Positions 45,071-52,843 of a stretch of 64,000 bases of DNA are shown one piece after another. The DNA is from Hydrogenophaga sp. (GTDB lineage: Bacteria; Pseudomonadota; Gammaproteobacteria; Burkholderiales; Burkholderiaceae_C). Below the pieces are notes generated by a model. It was not told the DNA's origin. It made no database searches and saw nothing but the letters and a program-made list of their open reading frames with translations. Made by a program: the position numbers and the translations under genes. The stretch spans positions 62,001 through 126,000 of the forward strand of contig NZ_JAABRQ010000004.1 in NCBI RefSeq assembly GCF_011390835.1, read 5' to 3'. Positions within the stretch are counted from its first letter, which is position 1. Each line of letters begins with the position of its first letter.

Positions 45071-46408
45071 ATGCCGGCGGCCATGCATCGCCCCAACATC
45101 GTCTTCATCGTCTCCGACGACCTGGGCTTTGCCGACCTGGGGTGCTACGGTGCGCGGCCGCGGCCTGAAGGGCCGGTGTCGCCCCACATCGACGCGCTGG
45201 CCGCCGGCGGTCTTCGGCTGACCGAGGGCTACGCCAACTCGCCCGTGTGTTCGCCCACGCGTTTTGCGCTCATGACCATGCGCTACCAGTACCGCTTGCG
45301 CGGTGCGCTGGAAGAGCCCATCAACAGCCGCAGCAAGGGCAGCGATACGCTGGGCCTGCCGCCCGAGATCCCGACGCTGCCGTCCCTGCTGCAAGGCGCG
45401 GGTTACCACACCGCGCTGATCGGCAAGTGGCATCTGGGCTATCCGCCACACTTCGGTCCGCAGCGCTCGGGCTACGACACGTTCTTCGGCATCATGGCCG
45501 GCGGCGTGGACTACTTCACCCATTGCTCCTCCGCCGGCGACCACGACCTCTACATCGGTGAAGAGACGCACAAGGAAGTGGGCTACCTGACCGATGTGTT
45601 CTCGAAGCGAGCGGTCGACCATGTGCACCAACGCGCGGCCGATGCGAGAGCGGGCCAGCCTTTTTTCCTCAGCCTGCACTACACGGCGCCACACTGGCCG
45701 TGGGAGACGCGTGACGACGCCCACATTGCGCCCGAGGTGGCGAAAAACCTGTTCCATCTCGACGGCGGCAACCTGCACAGCTACCGCAAGATGATCCACC
45801 ACATGGACGAAGGCATCGGCTGGATCGTGGACGCGCTGCGCAGCGAATGCCTGCTGGAAAACACGCTGATCGTCTTCACCAGCGACAACGGCGGTGAGCG
45901 TTTTTCCGACAACTGGCCACTGGTGGGCGGCAAGATGGACCTGACCGAGGGCGGCATCCGCGTGCCATGGATTGCGCACTGGTCCGCAGTCATCCCCCCC
46001 GGTGGCGTCAGCGCCCAGCACTGCATGACCATGGACTGGTCGACCACCCTGCTGGCCGAGGGTGCTGGCCAGCCCCACCCAGACTACCCGCTCGACGGCG
46101 TGTCGCTCAGTGCCTTGCTGCGCGACCCGACCCACCACTTCGAACGCCCGCTGTACTGGCGCATGAACCACCGCGGCCAGCGCGCGCTGCGCGAGGGCGA
46201 CTGGAAGTACCTGATGGTCGACGGCTTTGAATACCTGTTCAACATCCCGGCCGACGAGCGCGAGCGCGCCAATCTCGCACGGCGCGAGCCCGAGCGCCTG
46301 GCAGCCATGCGCGAGCGCTGGCTGGCCTGGGATGCCGGCCTGCCGCCGATTCCCGAGGACGCGACGATCAGTTTAGGCTACGGCGCGAAAGACATGCCGC
46401 AGCGCTGA
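45071..46408 (+). CDS. Sulfatase (formylglycine-dependent arylsulfatase family)
   Basis: 445 aa. Metal-binding IVFIVSDDLGFADLG at the N terminus, formylglycine Cys60 in the consensus VCSPTRFALMT, KWHLG, the catalytic HYTAPHWPW stretch and TSDNGGERF. All sulfatase essentials are intact, so a formylglycine-generating enzyme encoded elsewhere is needed. No signal peptide is visible, which points to a cytoplasmic enzyme such as choline-sulfatase-like types. The substrate cannot be read. Coupled to a periplasmic Bug protein, suggesting uptake then desulfation of a sulfate ester. Confidence 0.92.
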   Translation: MPAAMHRPNIVFIVSDDLGFADLGCYGARPRPEGPVSPHIDALAAGGLRLTEGYANSPVCSPTRFALMTMRYQYRLRGALEEPINSRSKGSDTLGLPPEIPTLPSLLQGAGYHTALIGKWHLGYPPHFGPQRSGYDTFFGIMAGGVDYFTHCSSAGDHDLYIGEETHKEVGYLTDVFSKRAVDHVHQRAADARAGQPFFLSLHYTAPHWPWETRDDAHIAPEVAKNLFHLDGGNLHSYRKMIHHMDEGIGWIVDALRSECLLENTLIVFTSDNGGERFSDNWPLVGGKMDLTEGGIRVPWIAHWSAVIPPGGVSAQHCMTMDWSTTLLAEGAGQPHPDYPLDGVSLSALLRDPTHHFERPLYWRMNHRGQRALREGDWKYLMVDGFEYLFNIPADERERANLARREPERLAAMRERWLAWDAGLPPIPEDATISLGYGAKDMPQR

Positions 46409-46413
46409 GGACG

Positions 46414-47301
46414 CTATTCGGCTGGTACCTGCCGGATGCCGAGCACCCCGCCCTTGATGTGCAGGTCGCGCTGCGGGAACGGGAACTCGATGCCTTCAGC
46501 GTTGAAGCGCTCGTAGATCGCGTAGTTGAGCTGGCTGATGAGCCGGCCCTTGCGGTCAACCAGACTGGCCGACCAGACCATGAGCTCGAAGACCACGCCG
46601 TTGTCGCCGAATTCCTTGAGCCATACGTTGGGCTCAGGGGTGTCCAGCACGTCGGGATCGATCTGGGCCACTTCCAGCAGCACGCGCTTGACCAGCTGCG
46701 CGTCGGTGCCGTAGGCCACGCTCACCGGCACATGGAAGCGCACACTGTCGTCGTTGTACTTCCAGTTGATCACGTCCTCGGTGATGAACTTGGAGTTGGG
46801 AACGATGACGGCGATGTTGTCGTTGTCCAGCACCGTGGTGCTGCGCGCGCCGATGTCGACCACATTGCCCTCCACGCCGCCGACCACGATGCGGTCGCCG
46901 ATCTTCACCGGGCGCTCGAACATGATGATGAGGCCGGCGATGAAGTTGCTGACCACGTTCTGCAGGCCAAAACCGACACCGATCCCGATGGCGCCGGCCA
47001 TGACATTGAAGGTGGTGAGGTCGATGCCCACGGTCTGCACGATCGCCAGAAGGCCGACCAGCAACACGGTGTAGCGCACCACCGCCGCCACCGCCAGGCG
47101 CGCGCCAGGGTCGAGGCGCTTGCGCAGCACTGGGCCTTCGCTGAGCCAGTGCTGCAGGCGCTTGCTGGTCCAGAACAGCAGCAGGACCAGCACCACCAGC
47201 GCAGCCAGAGAGCCGGCACTGATGCGGAATTCGGTGGTCTGGATGATGGGCCAGGCCATGGCGTTTTGCAGCCAGGCCCAGGTATCGGAGAGCATGTCCA
47301 T
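46414..47301 (-). CDS. Small-conductance mechanosensitive channel (MscS family)
   Basis: 295 aa from the ATG at 47301, which has a GGGAGA ribosome site 7 bp upstream; a TTG at 47316 is an alternative. Three N-terminal spans (about 20-45, 68-90, 95-125), with the pore helix GAIGIGVGFGLQNVVSNFIAG, then the beta domain VGGVEGNVVDIGARSTTVLD and IVPNSKFI. It opens under membrane tension to release osmolytes. Last gene of the ion block, 30 bp after mgtE. Confidence 0.93.
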   Translation of the reverse strand: MDMLSDTWAWLQNAMAWPIIQTTEFRISAGSLAALVVLVLLLFWTSKRLQHWLSEGPVLRKRLDPGARLAVAAVVRYTVLLVGLLAIVQTVGIDLTTFNVMAGAIGIGVGFGLQNVVSNFIAGLIIMFERPVKIGDRIVVGGVEGNVVDIGARSTTVLDNDNIAVIVPNSKFITEDVINWKYNDDSVRFHVPVSVAYGTDAQLVKRVLLEVAQIDPDVLDTPEPNVWLKEFGDNGVVFELMVWSASLVDRKGRLISQLNYAIYERFNAEGIEFPFPQRDLHIKGGVLGIRQVPAE

Positions 47302-47331
47302 GGTCTGTTCTCCCAATGATTCGGCGGCTGC

Positions 47332-48984
47332 TCAGAGCAGCCAGAGCGTGGCGAGGCCGAGGAAGGCGAAGAAGCCCATGACATCGGTGACCGTGGTGAG
47401 GATGACACTACCGGCCAGCGCCGGGTCGATGCCCATGCGGTGCAGCAGTAGCGGAATGCCCACGCCAGCCAGCGCAGCGCTCAGCAGGTTGATCAGGATG
47501 GCCGCCCCGATGATGCCGCCCAGCATGGGACTGCCGAACCAGGCGAACACCAGCGCGCCGATCACCACCGCCCAGAGCAAGCCGTTGATGGCCGAAATGC
47601 CCATCTCGCGCGAGAACAGCAGCCGCAGGTTGCCTTTCTGCACCTGACCCAGCGCCAGGCCACGGATCACCAGGGTAAGCGTCTGGCTGCCGGCGATGCC
47701 ACCCATGCTGGCCACGATGGGCATGAGGACAGCAAGCGCCACCAGCTGCTCCAGCGTGGCCTCGAAGCGGCTGATGACGGCGGCGGCCAGCAACGCGGTC
47801 AGGAGGTTGATGCCCAGCCACAGCGCGCGGCTGCGCGAGCCGGCCCACACCGGGCCGAACATGTCGGCCTCCTGATTCAGGCCGGCCATCTGCATCACCG
47901 AGCGGTCGGCTTCTTCGCGGATGCGGTCGACCACGTCGTCCACCGTGATGCGGCCTACGAGGCGATGGTCGGCATCGACCACTGGCGCCGAGAGCAGGTC
48001 CAGGTCCTCAAAGAGCTGCGCGACCTCAGCCGCGGGCATGTCCACCGGAATACCGGTCACATCAGTGTGCATCAGGTCCGACACGCGCGTGTGGATGTCG
48101 GCTGTGACCAGCGAGCTCAGGCGCAATCCCCCCTGGTAAATGCCCTCGCGATTCACCACCATCAGCATGTCGGTCTGCGGCGGCAGCTCGTCAAGCAGGC
48201 GCAGATAGCGCAGTACCGTGCCCACGCGCACATCGGCACGCACCTCGATCGGGTCGGCGTTCATCAGGCCACCAGCCGAATCTTCCGGGTGAGACAGCAG
48301 GGCTTCGAGCTGCTGGCGCCGGCTGCCGCCGGTGGCGGCCATCAGGCGCGCGCCGATCTCACTGGGCAGGCTCTGGATCAGGTCGACCAGGTCGTCGAGC
48401 GCCAGCGTCTGCACGGAGGCGGCGAGGTCATCGGGGTCAAGGTCTTGCGCCAGCGCCGCGCAGATTTCTTCGTGCAGAAAGGTCAGCACCTTGCCCGCGC
48501 GCTCGGTCTCGACCATGCTCCAGACCGCGCGGCGCTCATCGGGCGGCAGGGCTTCGAGCAGACCGGCCACCTTGGCCGGGTGGGTGCGGTGCAGCAGCTT
48601 GCCCACCCGCTTGAGCCGCCCTTCGGCCAGCGCCTCGCGCACCGCCTGCAGGTGGCCTTGCACGTTGTGCGGCTGGACCGGCAGCGCATCGCCATCGACC
48701 AGCCCGACCGGCTCGGCGTCTTCCAGGTCGAGCTCGCGCAGCTGCTTGCGTGGCTCGGCGCGCAGGTGCGGCAGAATGCGCTGCTCCAGCGCGCCATCGA
48801 CCTGCTGCCAGAGGGCGTCGCGCCGCTCTCCATCCAGCCGCTCGATCAGGGCCGCGATCTTGGCCGGGTGCAGGCGGGCGAGCAGCTTGCGCACGCGCTT
48901 GTTCTTGCCCTCAGCCAGCGCCTGGATGATGTGCTCGCTGTCGGTGACAGCGCGCGGCTGGTGGGTGGTGTGTTCGCTGTTCAT
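47332..48984 (-). CDS. mgtE: Magnesium transporter MgtE with duplicated N-terminal module
   Basis: 550 aa from the ATG at 48984 that overlaps the SLC13 stop (ATGA). Usual MgtE is about 450-480 aa; the extra length comes from the N domain, where residues about 21-61 (KRVRKLLARLHPAKIAALIE) recur at about 118-158 (KRVGKLLHRTHPAKVAGLLE). Then the MgtE_N motif HPEDSAGGLMN, two CBS domains (about 225-345) and five spans (about 390-545) with LMPIVASMGGIAGSQTLTL in the pore. Gated by cytosolic Mg2+. No M-box riboswitch is possible here because the gene is internal to an operon. Confidence 0.94.
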   Translation of the reverse strand: MNSEHTTHQPRAVTDSEHIIQALAEGKNKRVRKLLARLHPAKIAALIERLDGERRDALWQQVDGALEQRILPHLRAEPRKQLRELDLEDAEPVGLVDGDALPVQPHNVQGHLQAVREALAEGRLKRVGKLLHRTHPAKVAGLLEALPPDERRAVWSMVETERAGKVLTFLHEEICAALAQDLDPDDLAASVQTLALDDLVDLIQSLPSEIGARLMAATGGSRRQQLEALLSHPEDSAGGLMNADPIEVRADVRVGTVLRYLRLLDELPPQTDMLMVVNREGIYQGGLRLSSLVTADIHTRVSDLMHTDVTGIPVDMPAAEVAQLFEDLDLLSAPVVDADHRLVGRITVDDVVDRIREEADRSVMQMAGLNQEADMFGPVWAGSRSRALWLGINLLTALLAAAVISRFEATLEQLVALAVLMPIVASMGGIAGSQTLTLVIRGLALGQVQKGNLRLLFSREMGISAINGLLWAVVIGALVFAWFGSPMLGGIIGAAILINLLSAALAGVGIPLLLHRMGIDPALAGSVILTTVTDVMGFFAFLGLATLWLL

Positions 48985-50912
48985 AGCGGCCAAACCCATA
49001 AGAGCAGCGGCACGCTGATGGCCACCACAATCACCTCGACCACCAGGCCCAGGCGCCAGTAGTCACCAAACCGAAAACCGCCGGGGCCGAGGATCAGCGT
49101 GTTGTTCTGGTGGCCAATCGGGGTCAGGAAGGCGCAGGACGCGCCGATGGCCACCGCCATCAGGAACGCGTCGGCGCTCACCCCGAGCGCAGCCGCGGTG
49201 CCGATGGCGATCGGACACATCACGGCGGCGGTGGCGGCGTTGTTGATCAAGTCTGAGAGGAACATCGTGACCAGCAACACCAGCACCAGCGCACCCACCG
49301 GGCTGCCCTGCGCCACGCTCTCCAGCAACGCGCGCGCGATCAGATCCGCGGTGCCGGTGGTCTCCATCACCGAGGCCACCGGGATCAGCGCGCCCAGCAG
49401 CATGATCACCGGCCAGTCGATGGCGTCGTACACCGAGCGCAGCGGCACAGTGCGCAGCGCCATCGAGGCCAGCACACCGAGCGCAAACGCGATCGCCGTG
49501 GGCAGCAGCGCAAACGCCGCCGCGCCGACCGAGCCGACCATGATGGCGCCGGCGATCCAAGCCTTGCGCACGCTGGGGATCTGCAAGGCGCGGGGCGCCA
49601 GTGGCACACAGCCCATGTCGGCGGCGAAATCGTTGATGGCATCGGGCGGACCCTGCATCAACAACAGATCGCCAGGCCTGAGCGTCATCAGTCGCAGGCG
49701 CTTGAGCGAGCGCGTGCCATGGCGCGACACCGCCAGCAGGTTCAGGCCGAAGCGGCTGCGCAGCTGGATGTCGGTGGCAGAACGGCCCTCCAGCATCGAG
49801 CCGGGGCGCACGGCGAGCTCCATCAGCACGATGTCGCGCGAGGCGCCGTCATCCTTGTCCTTGTCCTTGTCTTTCTCGCTGTCGGTGGCCTCTTGGCCGT
49901 TCTTGCCAATATGAATCTGCTGCAAGGCGTCACCGCCTTTTCGCGCCGGCTGCGCCTTCGGAGCGGCGCCCTCGGTCTCGTTGGCCTTGCCATCCTGCCC
50001 CTCGTCAGCAGGCTCGGATGGGCGCACCGCCTCTTCCAGCTTGAGTCCGAGCTCGGACAGCAGCTTGGACAGCGACTCCGCCTCGGCCTCCAACACCAGA
50101 ATATCGCCCTCGCGCAAGCGCCGCCCCGGATTCGGCGCGATCACACGCATGTGGTCGCGCGCCATGCCCACCACCTGCGCCCCCACCTCGTCGAGCACCG
50201 GGTCGAGCTCGCGCAAGGTCTTGCCCAGCGACTTGCTCTCGGCGACGACCCGCGCTTCGGTCAGGTAGGCGCCGGTCTCGAAACCCTCCAGCCCCGCTTC
50301 CTTGCGCACCGGCACCAGCCGCCAGCCGATCAGCGCCACGAAGGCGACCCCGGCCACGGCCACGGCCAGACCCACCGGCGTGAAGTCGAACATGGCAAAG
50401 CTACCGGACCCGCTCTGAGCCCGAAAAGCCGAGACGATGAGGTTGGGCGGGGTGCCGATCAGCGTCGTCATGCCGCCCAGGATGGTGCCGAAGGCCAGCG
50501 GCATCAGCACCTGGCCGGGCGCGATGTCCAGCCGGCGCGCAAGCTGGATCGCCAGCGGCATCAGGAGCGCCATGGCGCCCACGTTGTTCATGAAGCCCGA
50601 GAGCAGCGCGCCCAACCCCACCAGCGCCAGCAGGCTGAAGGTGGTGCCGGCGTTCTTGGGCAGCGCGTGGCGCGCCAGCACATCGACCGCCCCCGAGAGC
50701 TGCAGCCCACGGCTGAGCACCAGCACACAGGCCACCGACACCACCGCGGGATGACCCAAACCCTGAAACGCCTCGCTCGCCGGCAGCAGGCCCGTGACCA
50801 CGCAGGCCAGCAAAGCGCCAATCGCCACCATGTCGTGCCGCCAGCGCCCCCAGAGGAACATCCCGACCGTGACGGCCAGGATGGTCAGGATGAGGAGCTG
50901 ATCGTTCTGCAT
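48981..50912 (-). CDS. SLC13/DASS-family transporter with two RCK_C domains
   Basis: 643 aa from the ATG at 50912. N-terminal spans with FMNNVGAMALLMPLAIQLAR and IGTPPNLIVSA (clamshell SNT-like motifs), two soluble RCK_C/TrkA-C domains (about 215-300 and 360-440) linked by a highly charged stretch containing four KD repeats, and C-terminal spans with FLSDLINNAATAAVMCPIAI and GHQNNTLILGPGG. The family carries sulfate, phosphate or dicarboxylates with Na+; RCK_C domains likely sense a ligand or nucleotide. First of the SLC13-mgtE-mscS unit. Confidence 0.9.
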   Translation of the reverse strand: MQNDQLLILTILAVTVGMFLWGRWRHDMVAIGALLACVVTGLLPASEAFQGLGHPAVVSVACVLVLSRGLQLSGAVDVLARHALPKNAGTTFSLLALVGLGALLSGFMNNVGAMALLMPLAIQLARRLDIAPGQVLMPLAFGTILGGMTTLIGTPPNLIVSAFRAQSGSGSFAMFDFTPVGLAVAVAGVAFVALIGWRLVPVRKEAGLEGFETGAYLTEARVVAESKSLGKTLRELDPVLDEVGAQVVGMARDHMRVIAPNPGRRLREGDILVLEAEAESLSKLLSELGLKLEEAVRPSEPADEGQDGKANETEGAAPKAQPARKGGDALQQIHIGKNGQEATDSEKDKDKDKDDGASRDIVLMELAVRPGSMLEGRSATDIQLRSRFGLNLLAVSRHGTRSLKRLRLMTLRPGDLLLMQGPPDAINDFAADMGCVPLAPRALQIPSVRKAWIAGAIMVGSVGAAAFALLPTAIAFALGVLASMALRTVPLRSVYDAIDWPVIMLLGALIPVASVMETTGTADLIARALLESVAQGSPVGALVLVLLVTMFLSDLINNAATAAVMCPIAIGTAAALGVSADAFLMAVAIGASCAFLTPIGHQNNTLILGPGGFRFGDYWRLGLVVEVIVVAISVPLLLWVWPL

Positions 50913-51030
50913 GAGGTGCGCAAGGCAAGGGGTCGTATCAGACCGGTGGGGGGTTGCGCCGCGAAGGCGAAGCGGGCGTGCCCGGGAGCTTGCCACAAAC
51001 GGGCGGGGCCAGAGGCGAGCGTGCGCGCGC

Positions 51031-51369
51031 TCAGCGGCTGCCCTGGCCTGCCTGCCGGACTTCAAGCAACAGTGCGGCGAAAGACTGCTGGTTGTCCGAG
51101 GCATTGCGCATCGGCTTGTCCAGCATCTCCGTCAGCTGCTCCAGGCCCGCTTCATCGGCGCGCATGTAGAGCTGCCCCACTTTTTCGGCCACGGCACGGT
51201 AGCTGTTGTCGATCTCGGTGATGCGGCGGGCCATCTCGTCTAGCAAGTCCAGATCCCGGCTGTCGAGCTCGCGTTCGTGGCGGGTATCGGTCTCGGACAC
51301 CATCAGATGGCCGCTGCGAGCGCCGGGAGGCGGTGTGGGAGTGCGAGGACGCTGCTGGAATGCCGCCAT
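51031..51369 (-). CDS. Hypothetical protein coupled to a LapA-like gene
   Basis: 112 aa. Soluble and mostly helical: a Pro-rich lead (RPRTPTPPPGARSG) then LDLLDEMARRITEIDNSYRA, LYMRADEAGLEQLTEMLDKP. No domain recognised. Its ATG shares the last base of the upstream gene's stop region (1-bp overlap at 51369), so translation is coupled to the LapA-like membrane protein, suggesting the two proteins work together. Not visibly joined to the SLC13 gene, 118 bp downstream. Confidence 0.65.
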   Translation of the reverse strand: MAAFQQRPRTPTPPPGARSGHLMVSETDTRHERELDSRDLDLLDEMARRITEIDNSYRAVAEKVGQLYMRADEAGLEQLTEMLDKPMRNASDNQQSFAALLLEVRQAGQGSR

Positions 51370-51770
51370 CAGGTCTGGTCCAGCTTGACCAGCGGCGCCT
51401 GGTCCACCCGCGCCTGCTCCATCTTGTTGAGGCGCTCGTGCAGCAGGCGGAACTCCGTCAGCAGGGTGTGTTGCAGTCCATCCAGGCGCGAGCCTTCGGC
51501 CTTCTCGGCCAGGGCCTTGGCGTCCCGCAACTCCTTGTGCAGCCAGCGGGCTTCAATCAAGCCGGTGATGCGGCTGTACAGCGTGGCGATGAAAAACAAG
51601 GCCACGAAGATGCCGGTTAGGCCGAGCAGGATCAGCCCCATGGGCGCCTGAATGTCGGCCACCAACAGATTGATGCGGGTGTCGGCCAGCAAGGCCGACC
51701 AGTTCAGCCCGGCAAACAGCACCGTAACGGCGACGGCACCCCAAGCCAGCCAATGGCTGATGCGTTCCAT
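51369..51770 (-). CDS. LapA/DUF1049-like membrane protein
   Basis: 133 aa. Two spans (residues about 7-28 and 42-66) flank INLLVADIQAPMGLILLGLT, which resembles the LapA (DUF1049) domain of envelope-assembly proteins. A basic coiled coil follows (about 70-125, RWLHKELRDAKALAEKAEGS, HERLNKMEQ), predicted cytosolic. Roles of LapA-type proteins involve LPS transport scaffolds in E. coli, but homology here is partial. First gene of a coupled pair. Confidence 0.7.
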   Translation of the reverse strand: MERISHWLAWGAVAVTVLFAGLNWSALLADTRINLLVADIQAPMGLILLGLTGIFVALFFIATLYSRITGLIEARWLHKELRDAKALAEKAEGSRLDGLQHTLLTEFRLLHERLNKMEQARVDQAPLVKLDQT

Positions 51771-51860
51771 GGCAACTCCTCAATGGTGAATGAATCAGGT
51801 CATGGTAAAACTTCATCTCTGATAATCCAATAACACTATCGCGAAATCAAATTTTCAGAA

Positions 51861-52820
51861 ATGAAATCCAAAACCCCTGACCACCCCCCCGGCTCGCGCG
51901 ACACGGCGACCGGTGCACGAAGCCTGCTGGGCTGGAGCGACTTTGAGGTCGTGATGGTGGTGGCACAGGTGGGCCAGCTGTCGCGCGCAGCCGAAGCGCT
52001 GGCGATGTCCCATGTGACCCTGCTGCGCAAGCTGGCGGCCATCGAATCGCGCCTCAAGGCGCGCCTGTTTGACCGAGCTCGCGGCCACTACACGCCCACC
52101 GCGGCTGGCGACGAGCTCATTGGCGCGGCGCGCAGCATGGCGCCGCTGGCGCGCCAGGCCGAGATGAAGGTGATCGGCCAGGACCTGCGGCCCAGCGGCC
52201 ATGTGCGCATCACCGCCGCGGGCGTGCTGGTGGGGCATGCGCTGCCGCCGGTACTGGGTCAGTTTTCGACCGCGTTTCCCGAGGTCACGCTGGAGCTGCT
52301 ATCCACCCGCAACCTGGTCAGCCTGACGCGGCGCGAGGCCGACGTGGCGTTTCGCATCAGCGACCGCGTGCCCGACTGGCTGGTCGGCCGCCAGCTAGCC
52401 CAGCTCGACTTCAAGGTCTACGGCCTCCGGCGCGATGGCCTCAAGCCGAGACTGCAGACCCACCAGGCGCTGGCCAGACAGAAGCGCTGGATCGCCTTCG
52501 AGAGCGACGCGCGCGAGCTCAAGTTCGACCGATGGCTGCTCGACCACGTGCCCGACAGCTCGGTGACCTTGCGGGTCGACAGCTTCGAGCACGCGCTGGC
52601 GATGCTGCGCGCCGGGCTGGGCATTGCACTCTTGCCCGCCTTTCTGGAACACAGCTGCCCTGAGCTGCAGCCGTTGTCTGCCGCCATTCCCGAGCTGCGC
52701 ACGCCGCTGTGGGTCATCACCCACAAGGAGCTGAGCCAGACCATGCGCATCAAGGTGGTGATGCAGGCCATAGGGCCCGCGCTGGCGCACGCGGTCAAGG
52801 CGCCGGTGAGCAAGGCGTGA
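51861..52820 (+). CDS. LysR-family regulator
   Basis: 319 aa. N-terminal winged HTH with VVAQVGQLSRAAEALAMSHV, LLRKLAAIESRLKARLF and TPTAAGDEL, a linker helix, then a periplasmic-binding-type effector domain (GHVRITAAGVLVGHALPPVL, FPEVTLELLSTRNL, VAFRISDRVPDW). Binding upstream is divergent from the LapA-like pair in an AT-rich 90-bp gap. The neighbour downstream on the same strand is SulP, 23 bp away; either or both may be targets. Confidence 0.92.
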   Translation: MKSKTPDHPPGSRDTATGARSLLGWSDFEVVMVVAQVGQLSRAAEALAMSHVTLLRKLAAIESRLKARLFDRARGHYTPTAAGDELIGAARSMAPLARQAEMKVIGQDLRPSGHVRITAAGVLVGHALPPVLGQFSTAFPEVTLELLSTRNLVSLTRREADVAFRISDRVPDWLVGRQLAQLDFKVYGLRRDGLKPRLQTHQALARQKRWIAFESDARELKFDRWLLDHVPDSSVTLRVDSFEHALAMLRAGLGIALLPAFLEHSCPELQPLSAAIPELRTPLWVITHKELSQTMRIKVVMQAIGPALAHAVKAPVSKA

Positions 52821-52843
52821 AGCCGCAGGGTTAGCATCGCGCC

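Noticed and set aside
48984-49100. Mg2+ M-box riboswitch before mgtE
   Set aside because: mgtE starts inside the stop of the preceding gene, so there is no leader to hold one.
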